This document shows, piece by piece, positions 15,507 through 23,001 of a DNA stretch of 64,000 nt. A model generated the notes under the pieces. It did no database searches. It was not told where the DNA came from and saw only the letters and a list, made by a program, of their open reading frames with translations. This DNA comes from an uncultured Bacteroidota bacterium. Lineage in GTDB: Bacteria; Bacteroidota; Bacteroidia; B-17B0; Aurantibacillaceae. The stretch is taken from NCBI GenBank assembly GCA_937873155.1, contig CALMVZ010000013.1:62001-126000 (forward strand), given 5' to 3'. Each line of letters opens with the position of its first letter. The stretch's first letter is position 1. A program made the translations under genes and the position numbers.

Positions 15507-17462
15507 GTGCACGATCTATCCATAATCATAGTTAATTACAACGTTAAGCACTTTGTTGAGCAGTGTTTGCATTCGGTATTCAATGCCTCTAAAAACCTGG
15601 ATATAGAAGTGTTTGTTGTGGATAATAATTCAGTAGATGGTTCTGTTCCTTTCATCAAACAAAAATTCCCGCAGGTTAAATTAATTGAGAATAAAATGAA
15701 CACCGGTTTTGCTGTGGCGAATAACCAGGCTATCAGGCAGAGTTCAGGAAAATATGTTCTTTTATTGAACCCTGATACAGTTGTCCAGGAAGATACTTTT
15801 GAAAAAACAGTTGCATTCATGAACGAACATCCTGATGCGGGTGGTTTAGGAATAAAAATGTTCGATGGAAAAGGTAATTTTCTTCCTGAATCAAAACGCG
15901 GATTGCCAACGCCTGCAGTTGCTTTTTATAAAATATTCGGCTTAGCAAAATTGTTTCCTAATTCAAAAAAATTCGGTCAGTATCATTTAACGTATTTAGA
16001 TAAGGATAAAACGCATGAGATCGATGTGTTGAGTGGCGCTTTTATGTTGATGCGGAAAGAAACTTTAGACAAAGTTGGTTTGTTAGATGAAACTTTTTTC
16101 ATGTATGGTGAGGATATTGATCTTTCGTACCGGATCACCTTAGGCGGTTATAAAAATTATTATTTCGCCGATTCGAGTATCATTCATTACAAAGGAGAAA
16201 GTACGAAGAAAAGTAGTGTGAATTATGTGATCGTTTTTTATAAAGCGATGGCCATTTTCGCACAAAAACATTTCAGTTCCGGGAATGCAAAACTGTTCAA
16301 TTTTTTAATTTATCTTGCTATTTATTTACGGGCAGCAGGCGCACTTTTTGCACGTTTTGTGAAACAATCATTTTTTCCTGCGATAGATTTCGCTCTTATT
16401 TTAACGGGTTTGTATTTAATAAAAGATATTTACGAATTGCAGATCAAATTCAATAACGATTATTATTCCAAACGCCTGATCGATCTTGCGTTTCCTATTT
16501 ATACTTTGATCTGGATGTTCTTCAGTTACCTGAGCGGCGGCTATGATAAACCCTTTCGCTTTTTAAAAATGATCCGCGGGGTTTTGGTGGGAACTGCGAT
16601 CATTTTGATCATGTATTCTTTGTTACCCGAAAATTACCGTTTCTCCCGCGCCCTGATCTTATTCGGAACGGCGTACACAGTTTTGGTGTATTTATTAACG
16701 CGTGTCGTTTATAATGCGGCAGGGATATCCCAATTTAAATTCAAGACAGAGCAAAAAAGTAAACGCATTGTAATTATTGGAAGCGAAGAGGAGTTCGATC
16801 GCGTGTTCGGTTTATTAAAAGAAACACGTATTAACGCAGGTTTCGTTGGTTTTGTAAGTAATGACGATAATGGTGTAAAACATCCTTATTATATCGGGAA
16901 TTTCAACCAGATCAATGAAATGGTGGATGTTCACGCCATCAACGAGATCATTTTTTGCGCGAAGAATATTTCTTCCCAAAATATCATTGATAAGATGCTG
17001 ACCCTTGTTACAAAAGGAGTTGATTTTAAAATTGCACCGCCCGAAAGCCTGTCAATTATAGGAAGTAATAGTATTGATACCGCCGGAGATCTGTATGTGA
17101 TTGATATCAATAACGTCGGTAAACCCGAGAATAGAAGAAAGAAACGTTTATTCGATCTTACTTCCTCAGGATTGTTATTGTTAGCCTCTCCAATTTTAAT
17201 TTTCATCCAAAAGCGTAAATTGAATTTCATCAGTAATTGTTTTAGGGTGTTATTGGGGATTTATTCCTGGGTTGGATATGGAAAAGCTCCGAGAAAAGAT
17301 CTGCCTGCTATAAAACCCTCGGTGTTAACGCCGGCAGATGCTTCAAAAACAGAATTGCAAGCCGATAAGATCAATCTTCTTTTCTTGTCATACTCTAAAG
17401 ATTATTCAGTGGAAAAAGATATCAAAATATTATTTAGCTCACTTAAAAACCTCGGAAACTAA
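15507..17462 (+). CDS. GT2 glycosyltransferase fused to phosphoglycosyltransferase-like half
   Basis: Residues about 1-230 are a GT-A family 2 glycosyltransferase: LSIIIVNYNVKHFVEQCLHS, VFVVDNNSVDGS, LLLNPDTV (the DxD-equivalent), LSGAFMLMRKE and MYGEDIDLSYR, close to rhamnosyltransferases. Four or five hydrophobic segments lie at about 265-400. A Rossmann-like region follows (KRIVIIGSEEEFDRVFGLL), as in the N-terminal half of WcaJ-type polyprenyl glycosylphosphotransferases. The end (SWVGYGKAPRKDLPAIKPSVL) resembles the closing part of such transferases, but the catalytic core between them is missing. Start is GTG. It likely adds a sugar in surface polysaccharide synthesis at the inner membrane. 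Its stop overlaps the convergent methyltransferase gene by 3 bp. Confidence 0.88.
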   Translation: MHDLSIIIVNYNVKHFVEQCLHSVFNASKNLDIEVFVVDNNSVDGSVPFIKQKFPQVKLIENKMNTGFAVANNQAIRQSSGKYVLLLNPDTVVQEDTFEKTVAFMNEHPDAGGLGIKMFDGKGNFLPESKRGLPTPAVAFYKIFGLAKLFPNSKKFGQYHLTYLDKDKTHEIDVLSGAFMLMRKETLDKVGLLDETFFMYGEDIDLSYRITLGGYKNYYFADSSIIHYKGESTKKSSVNYVIVFYKAMAIFAQKHFSSGNAKLFNFLIYLAIYLRAAGALFARFVKQSFFPAIDFALILTGLYLIKDIYELQIKFNNDYYSKRLIDLAFPIYTLIWMFFSYLSGGYDKPFRFLKMIRGVLVGTAIILIMYSLLPENYRFSRALILFGTAYTVLVYLLTRVVYNAAGISQFKFKTEQKSKRIVIIGSEEEFDRVFGLLKETRINAGFVGFVSNDDNGVKHPYYIGNFNQINEMVDVHAINEIIFCAKNISSQNIIDKMLTLVTKGVDFKIAPPESLSIIGSNSIDTAGDLYVIDINNVGKPENRRKKRLFDLTSSGLLLLASPILIFIQKRKLNFISNCFRVLLGIYSWVGYGKAPRKDLPAIKPSVLTPADASKTELQADKINLLFLSYSKDYSVEKDIKILFSSLKNLGN

Positions 17463-18838
17463 AATTCCTCCTGACTTAAGATCCGGAATTCTTTTGGCAG
17501 ATAATTATTAATGCGGTTATCCAATACTTTTACCCAACCCAAGCCCTGAGCTTTATAGGTCATTAAACCAATTCCTTTTCCGGCTTTTACATTCACATTC
17601 TCTTTCTTTAAAAAAGAAATGGCTTGTTCTTTGCTCAACTCAATTCTGTTAACTGACTTATTCAAATAAATACTTAACGCGAATTCGTGATGCGGTATAA
17701 GGTCCTGGTGTTTTAATTCTCCCAATGTAGTTCCGGTTTTTTTGAAATAAATATTGGTTCCGTACGAATTCATGAAATCAAAAAGAGAGGCATTCACTAA
17801 TTTAAATTCATTCTGGAAGCGGAAAATTTTATGGAATGATTTCGGGCCAATTTTATCTTTTAAAGGTTCGAATTCTTTTTTTGTGATCTCTTCAAAAGCG
17901 AATTTTTTAATTTTTCTGTGATGAAGTTCAGGTTCACCTTTTTTCTTCAAAACTGAACAAAAGAAACCTTCACTTTTAGTTAAGTACGGATAGAAGCGAT
18001 AACCTAATCCTGTTTCAATGATATTCCAGGTTTTCTCCAGTGGGATCTGTACTAATTCAAGATCAAATTCTTTCATCATCCATTCCACTTCCATTTCATT
18101 TTCTTCTTTCGAATAGGAGCAGGTTGAATAAATAAAAATGCCGCCCGGTTTTAAACCCGGCAGACAATCAGCAACAATTCTTTTCTGACGGGTACTGCAA
18201 AGATTTACATTATCCAAACTCCATTCATTAACAGCCTCAGGTTGTTTTCTGAATAATCCCGAACCGCTGCAAGGAACATCAGCAACAATAACATCAAAAA
18301 CCGAACCTAATTTTGAAAAAACCTGCGGATCACAATTGGTAACTGCAGTATTGCAAGTTCCCCATTTGCTTAAATTATAAGCAAGAACTTCCGCCCGGGG
18401 TTTAATAACTTCGTTACTGACCAAAAAACTTTCTTCGCTGATCAAACTATTTATCAACGTCGATTTCCCTCCAGGTGCAGCACAAAGATCCAGTACTGAA
18501 AGTTTTTGCGAAAGATCAACCGAATTTTTTAAAGCATGCGATAAGAACATTGAGCCTGCTTCCTGTACATAATAACAACCTGCATGGAACAAAGGATCGA
18601 ATGTAAACGAGGGTCTTTCCTTAAGATAGAAAGCATTTTCGCACCAATTTAAGTTTTCAGCAGGTTCAAGATCAAGTTGTGTTTTTTTAAAGGGATTTAA
18701 ACGGATAGAAGTAAGTTTTTCTTCTGCGTTATGAAGCTCAATAAAGGCTTTTTCATCAAAACCTTTAATGCCAATCAAACTGTTTAAAAATCGGTCAGGT
18801 AATTTCACTTTGCGTTTTCCGTTTACAAGTGTAATCAA
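17459..18838 (-). CDS. rRNA cytosine-C5 methyltransferase (NOL1/NOP2/Sun, RsmF-like)
   Basis: SAM-dependent m5C methyltransferase acting on rRNA. SAM motif I is VLDLCAAPGGKSTLI, followed by NEVIKPRAEVLAYNLSKWG. The catalytic motifs are VADVPCSGSGLFRKQPE (motif IV Cys) and IYSTCSYSKEENE (motif VI Cys), both intact. The C-terminal third carries a PUA-like/RsmF-type extension (YLNKSVNRIELSKEQAISFL, GIGLMTYKAQGLGWVKV), pointing to the RsmF/YebU-type rather than RsmB. It converges with the glycosyltransferase gene and is divergent from recX with 60 bp between starts. Confidence 0.93.
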   Translation of the reverse strand: MITLVNGKRKVKLPDRFLNSLIGIKGFDEKAFIELHNAEEKLTSIRLNPFKKTQLDLEPAENLNWCENAFYLKERPSFTFDPLFHAGCYYVQEAGSMFLSHALKNSVDLSQKLSVLDLCAAPGGKSTLINSLISEESFLVSNEVIKPRAEVLAYNLSKWGTCNTAVTNCDPQVFSKLGSVFDVIVADVPCSGSGLFRKQPEAVNEWSLDNVNLCSTRQKRIVADCLPGLKPGGIFIYSTCSYSKEENEMEVEWMMKEFDLELVQIPLEKTWNIIETGLGYRFYPYLTKSEGFFCSVLKKKGEPELHHRKIKKFAFEEITKKEFEPLKDKIGPKSFHKIFRFQNEFKLVNASLFDFMNSYGTNIYFKKTGTTLGELKHQDLIPHHEFALSIYLNKSVNRIELSKEQAISFLKKENVNVKAGKGIGLMTYKAQGLGWVKVLDNRINNYLPKEFRILSQEEF

Positions 18839-18898
18839 TATTTTAGCAGTCTGGAAAATAGCGACCGTAAAATATCACCAAAACGACTAACACCACCG

Positions 18899-19345
18899 GT
18901 GGCCCGCCGTAGAATTGAGAATTGGTGTGCCTACCAGGAGCGCTCGCAACAGGAAGCGCGTGATAAATTGTTTGAATACGGGTTGCAAAAATCCGATGTT
19001 GAGGAAATAATCACTGATCTGATCGGTTCAAATTTTCTGAATGAAGAGCGGTTTGCTATTGCATTCGCAGGAGGAAAATTCCGGATAAAAAAATGGGGAA
19101 AGATCAAAATAAAAGTGGAGTTAAGACAAAGAAAAGTCAGCGATTATTGCATAAATAAAGCGCTGGCACAAATTCCCGACAAGGATTATTTTAGTACCTT
19201 GGAAAAAATTATCATGCAGAAATTAAAACAGGTAAAAGAACCGGATAAAATTAAAAAGCATTATAAATTAATTCAGTACGCTTCTTCGAGGGGATATGAA
19301 AAAGATCTGATCGTTGATGTTCTGAAAGAAATAGAAAAACTATGA
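18899..19345 (+). CDS. recX: Regulatory protein RecX
   Basis: Modulates RecA filaments. The 148-aa sequence shows the three-helix repeat organisation of RecX: NWCAYQERSQQEARDKLFEYGLQ, IITDLIGSNFLNEERFAIAFAGGKFRIKKWG and IKVELRQRKVSDYCINKALAQI, with the typical FLNEERFA and KWGK motifs. The first normal start in frame is GTG at 18899. The frame is open further upstream, and family members usually have a few more residues before the YCAYQER block, so the N-terminus may be slightly misplaced. The last four bases overlap the start of the SDR gene (ATGA). Confidence 0.9.
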   Translation: MARRRIENWCAYQERSQQEARDKLFEYGLQKSDVEEIITDLIGSNFLNEERFAIAFAGGKFRIKKWGKIKIKVELRQRKVSDYCINKALAQIPDKDYFSTLEKIIMQKLKQVKEPDKIKKHYKLIQYASSRGYEKDLIVDVLKEIEKL

Positions 19346-20130
19346 ATCTCGATTTAAAAAATAAAAAAGCCATCGTGTGCGGAAGTACTCAGGGGATCGG
19401 TAAAGCAGTAGCCCTTCAATTAGCAAAAATGGGAGCAACTATAACATTGGTTGCAAGAAATGAAGATGCTTTGAAAAAAGTAAAATCCGAATTGAATTCT
19501 GATGCAGGTCAAACCCATTCGTATATGGCTGTTGATTTTGCGCATCCGGAAAAATTAAAAACTTTGCTCGATTCTTTCATGCAGCGAAATAGCCCAATTC
19601 ACATTCTTGTAAATAACACAGGTGGCCCTCCTGGCGGAGCGATAAATTCTGCGAAAGTTGAAGAATTTGTTTCTGCATTCAACAATCATTTGATCTGTAA
19701 CCATATTTTAGTGCAGGCTTGCATGGAAGGGATGAAAAACGCCGGTTACGGAAGGATCATAAATGTTATTTCCACTTCAGTAAAGCAACCCCTTCCGAAT
19801 TTAGGAGTTTCAAACACCATTCGTGCGGCAGTTGGGAACTGGGCAAAGACCTTAGCGAATGAACTTGGAAAATTTAATATCACCGTAAATAACGTTTTAC
19901 CGGGCGCCACAAGCACTCAGCGCCTCGAAAGTATCATAAATACAAAAGCCACTAAAAACGGTTTAGGAGCAGATGCTGTTAAAGCAGAAATGTTGCACGA
20001 AATCCCTATGGGACGGTTCGCAGATCCTTCTGAAATTGCATCGGCGGTCGCTTTTTTAGCCTCACCCGCAGCATCTTACATCAACGGGATAAATTTACCG
20101 GTGGATGGTGGGCGGACCTCAAGTTTATAG
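19342..20130 (+). CDS. SDR-family oxidoreductase lacking the catalytic tyrosine
   Basis: A 262-aa short-chain dehydrogenase/reductase similar to beta-ketoacyl-ACP reductases. The nucleotide-binding motif is C13-G14-S-T-Q-G18-I-G20, followed by NNTGGPPGG (NNAG-equivalent), GRIINVISTSVKQP (containing the catalytic-type serine), VNNVLPGATSTQR and the C-terminal INGINLPVDGG. Where classical SDRs have YxxxK, this protein reads LGVSNTIRAAVG, so the tyrosine and lysine are absent. This is a recognisable subfamily of BKR-like SDRs found in many Bacteroidota, so the loss is a family trait rather than decay. Substrate unknown. It overlaps recX by 4 bp and ends before a terminator at 20223. Confidence 0.9.
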   Translation: MNLDLKNKKAIVCGSTQGIGKAVALQLAKMGATITLVARNEDALKKVKSELNSDAGQTHSYMAVDFAHPEKLKTLLDSFMQRNSPIHILVNNTGGPPGGAINSAKVEEFVSAFNNHLICNHILVQACMEGMKNAGYGRIINVISTSVKQPLPNLGVSNTIRAAVGNWAKTLANELGKFNITVNNVLPGATSTQRLESIINTKATKNGLGADAVKAEMLHEIPMGRFADPSEIASAVAFLASPAASYINGINLPVDGGRTSSL

Positions 20131-20177
20131 TTTTCCTCCTAAACCCATAAAGTCCTTACAGATTTTAGTATTATCAT

Positions 20178-20194
20178 CCTGAGCTTGCCGAAGG
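20178..20194. repeat. Copy of dispersed GAGCTTGCCGAA repeat
   Basis: CCTGAGCTTGCCGAAGG matches the inner and outer arms of the nested repeat at 30779-30919 with small differences. It lies in the spacer after the SDR gene. Confidence 0.55.
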
Positions 20195-20222
20195 ATTAAC
20201 ACCGCCTTGTTTACAACTAAAG

Positions 20223-20250
20223 AGCTCCGTTTCAGGGGCTTTTCTTTTTT
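20223..20250 (+). terminator. Rho-independent terminator after recX-SDR
   Basis: AGCTCC pairs with GGGGCT (one G-U pair) around a 6-nt loop, followed by TTTTCTTTTTT. It closes the recX-SDR transcript. Confidence 0.6.
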
Positions 20251-20254
20251 AAAT

Positions 20255-20262
20255 TAGTTTTG
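20255..20262 (+). promoter_or_regulatory. Possible promoter of the envelope module
   Basis: TAGTTTTG matches TAnnTTTG directly after the terminator T-tract. Transcription from it would leave a 5' leader of about 95 nt before the ATG at 20364, much longer than other leaders in this window. Confidence 0.4.
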
Positions 20263-20363
20263 CTAAGTACCGAATTTTGCACTATTTTAACCTTTTATTT
20301 CAAGAATGGGGTAGAGGTCTATCTCATTGGTTAATAGTGTAAAACAATTTAAATTCAATACTA

Positions 20364-21626
20364 ATGAAAAAAGTATTAGTTATTTTAAGTTTGATGTCGT
20401 TTGGCTTCGCAGCAAACGCTCAATTCGGTATCAGTGCAGGCGTAAGCGGCATGAAATTCAACGGTGACGTTGGCAAAGAACGAAACACCAATTATTTTGG
20501 TGATGCCCGTATGGGTTACAACTTCGGTGTCGATTACCGTGTAGGAAAAATTTTAGGCTTTGGCCTGAACGGGATCTACGGCACGCTTCAGGGCACCGAT
20601 AACTCAGTGAATTCCCACAGGAATTTCCAATCCAAGATCATGGGTGGTGAGTTCAACATAATGGCTTTTTTCGATAAAGTAAAAGATTCGATCGGGATGG
20701 CATCACCATTCATCTCCGTAGGTATCGGTTACCTGAAATTTAACCCGATGGGCGATATGAAGGACCAGAACGGAACCACGTACAAGTATTGGGCAGACGG
20801 ATCGATCCGTGACCTCACGGAATCAACTGCGAACGAATCGTATTCAATAATTTTGAAACGTGATTACTCTTATGAAACTGAATTGAAAGATTCTCTTTCG
20901 AGCTTCAGCAAGAGCACACTTTATATCCCGATAAATTTAGGATTGAAATTCCAAATGGGATTACGGACAAGTGTTCGTTTCGCTGTGAACTATAACATGG
21001 CGCTCACAGATTACATTGATGCTTACAAGAATGGCGGAAACGACAGCTGGATAGCAGGAAATATCACCTTGAATTACAATTTCACTAAAAAACCAAAAGA
21101 CGAATATGCGAATATCGACTTCACTGCGATCGATAACGCTGATTACGATAATGATGGTGTTGTTGACAGCAAAGACGATTGCTTAGGAACTCCGAAAGGG
21201 GCGAAAGTTAATGGTCATGGTTGTCCAAGTGATACCGATGGTGATGGTATTGAAGATTACATGGACACAGAGCCAAACACAAAGCCCGGTGCTAAAGTGG
21301 ACGGTTTTGGTGCAACCATTAACGAAGAAGATTATGCAAAACGCCAGTTAGAGTGGGATTCATTAGCTATCGAACGTAGCGAAGGATTCAACGTAGCGCC
21401 AAGTTTAAACTACTTGAAACAAGTAGAGACCAAAGCTAAAGAGGTGAAAGAAAAATCAGGTAAAACAACAAAAGTACCTGAGGAGTTGCAGCCTGCCGAT
21501 ATAAACCGGGATGGTTATATCTCGGCAGAAGAGATTACGAAATCAATCGATTCCTTCTTCGATGGAGCCTCGAGCTTCAACGTTGAAAGATTAAATCGAC
21601 TGATCGATTTCTTCTTTGAACAATAA
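20364..21626 (+). CDS. Outer-membrane barrel protein with thrombospondin-3-like repeats
   Basis: Signal peptide MKKVLVILSLMSFGFAANAQ, then an OmpA-like N-terminal beta-barrel (about residues 21-245) built of alternating aromatic strands (YFGDARMGYNFGVDYRVG, PFISVGIGYLKFNPMG). Residues about 258-305 are Asp-rich calcium-binding thrombospondin type 3-like repeats (DYDNDGVVDSKDDCLGTP, DTDGDGIEDYMDTEP). The C-terminus has an EF-hand/dockerin-like DINRDGYISAEEI. There is no OmpA peptidoglycan-binding domain. Its barrel is homologous to that of the third gene of this module (shared NGxTYxYWxDGSI motif). It is the first of three same-strand genes with 8- and 23-bp spacers. Predicted outer-membrane protein; role unknown. 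Confidence 0.85.
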   Translation: MKKVLVILSLMSFGFAANAQFGISAGVSGMKFNGDVGKERNTNYFGDARMGYNFGVDYRVGKILGFGLNGIYGTLQGTDNSVNSHRNFQSKIMGGEFNIMAFFDKVKDSIGMASPFISVGIGYLKFNPMGDMKDQNGTTYKYWADGSIRDLTESTANESYSIILKRDYSYETELKDSLSSFSKSTLYIPINLGLKFQMGLRTSVRFAVNYNMALTDYIDAYKNGGNDSWIAGNITLNYNFTKKPKDEYANIDFTAIDNADYDNDGVVDSKDDCLGTPKGAKVNGHGCPSDTDGDGIEDYMDTEPNTKPGAKVDGFGATINEEDYAKRQLEWDSLAIERSEGFNVAPSLNYLKQVETKAKEVKEKSGKTTKVPEELQPADINRDGYISAEEITKSIDSFFDGASSFNVERLNRLIDFFFEQ

Positions 21627-21634
21627 CTAAACCT

Positions 21635-22978
21635 ATGATAAAATACCTATTTGTAACACTTAATTCACTAGCACTATTTTTCTACAGTTTGTTTTTAGAT
21701 AACGGAACTGTAACAGTAAAAGGAAACTTCCCCGCTAACATAAAGCCGGGAACCGAAGTAACCGCCGAATTAATTGTCAACAAGGGTAGCATGGGAGGGT
21801 TCGCTAAATTGCAAATAGAAGTACCTGAAGGAGTGACTGTAAAAGAGTCAGATAGCAAAGGAGCCACGTATTCGTTTGCCGGTGGAATTGGTAAATGGAT
21901 CTGGACAGGGGTTCCTTCAGACCAGGAGTTTACTGTTAAATTGATCTTAGTGGCGGATGCATCGGTTAGCGGAACCAAACAAATAGGAGCAAAATATTCT
22001 TACGTAGAGAACAACAATAAACAAATTGTAGAAATGACACCTGTTGAAGTTGTATTTGGCGAAGGAAGTTCAACACCGGCTGTTGCAGAAACAACACCTG
22101 CAGCAACCCCGACAGTTGATGCAACTGCAGCAAAAACCGCTGAAACACCAACTATCTCAACAGGTGACGAACCAAATAGTTTAGTATCGGTAGTGCGTAC
22201 CATCACTAAAGGAGCAACCTCTAACGACTGGATGATCAACCTTAAAATTAAGAAAGACGGCATCAAAGGATTTGCACGTTACAGTGATGTGTTACCGGAA
22301 GGATTCACAGCAAAAGAAGGTAAGGTCAATGGCAGTTCTTTCTCCGTAGCAGATGGAAAAATAAAATTCGTGTGGGTGAATGTACCAACAGAACCGGATC
22401 TGGAGATCTCTTATACATTAAGCGGAACTCATAAAGACAATATTAATTTAGAAGGTGAATTTTCTTACTTAGAAAGTAACCAGTCTAAATTCTTTAAAAT
22501 GCCGGGAGAAAAATTACCGTTTTACGATGCGCCAGTTGCTGTAGAAACAAAAACAGAAACGCCTGCAGTTGATACAAAAACAGAAACACCGGTTGCTGTA
22601 GAAACGAAAACAGAGGCGCCTGTAGCAACTGAAACAAAAACAGAAACACCAACGAATACACAGCCAACAGAAAATACAGCAAAAATGGGTGGTGATGTTT
22701 CTTATTGCGTTCAGATCGGTGCTTACACAAATCCTGCGGTTACATCTTCTAAATTAGGAAGCATGTATGGTATCTCTGAGAATATCAGAAGCGAAATGGC
22801 AGGCGGCATGACAAAATTCATGGTAGGAAAATTTATGGAATACAGACTAGCACGTAACCACCGGGAGACTGTAAAAGGAAAAGGTGTGAACGATGCTTTT
22901 GTTACAGCATATAACGGTCCGGTAAGGATCACAGTGCAGGAAGCATTGATGATCTCGAGCCAGAAATGGGTGAGATAA
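21635..22978 (+). CDS. Exported protein with two Ig-like domains and SPOR-like end
   Basis: Second gene of the envelope module. After a signal-like N-terminus (MIKYLFVTLNSLALFFYSLF) come two related beta-sandwich domains. GGFAKLQIEVPEGVTVKES in the first corresponds to KGFARYSDVLPEGFTAKEG in the second, about 175 residues later, and SYVENNNKQIVEMTPVEVVF corresponds to SYLESNQSKFFKMPGEKLPF. They are joined by an Ala/Thr/Pro linker. A repetitive TETPVAVETKTEAP-type linker follows, then a C-terminal SPOR-like domain (SYCVQIGAYTNPAVTSSKLG ending GVNDAFVTAYNGPVRITVQE). I do not know a described family with this layout. Likely periplasmic, touching peptidoglycan through the SPOR-like domain. Confidence 0.83.
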   Translation: MIKYLFVTLNSLALFFYSLFLDNGTVTVKGNFPANIKPGTEVTAELIVNKGSMGGFAKLQIEVPEGVTVKESDSKGATYSFAGGIGKWIWTGVPSDQEFTVKLILVADASVSGTKQIGAKYSYVENNNKQIVEMTPVEVVFGEGSSTPAVAETTPAATPTVDATAAKTAETPTISTGDEPNSLVSVVRTITKGATSNDWMINLKIKKDGIKGFARYSDVLPEGFTAKEGKVNGSSFSVADGKIKFVWVNVPTEPDLEISYTLSGTHKDNINLEGEFSYLESNQSKFFKMPGEKLPFYDAPVAVETKTETPAVDTKTETPVAVETKTEAPVATETKTETPTNTQPTENTAKMGGDVSYCVQIGAYTNPAVTSSKLGSMYGISENIRSEMAGGMTKFMVGKFMEYRLARNHRETVKGKGVNDAFVTAYNGPVRITVQEALMISSQKWVR

Positions 22979-23001
22979 ATTATTAACAAGGTATACAATT
23001 T

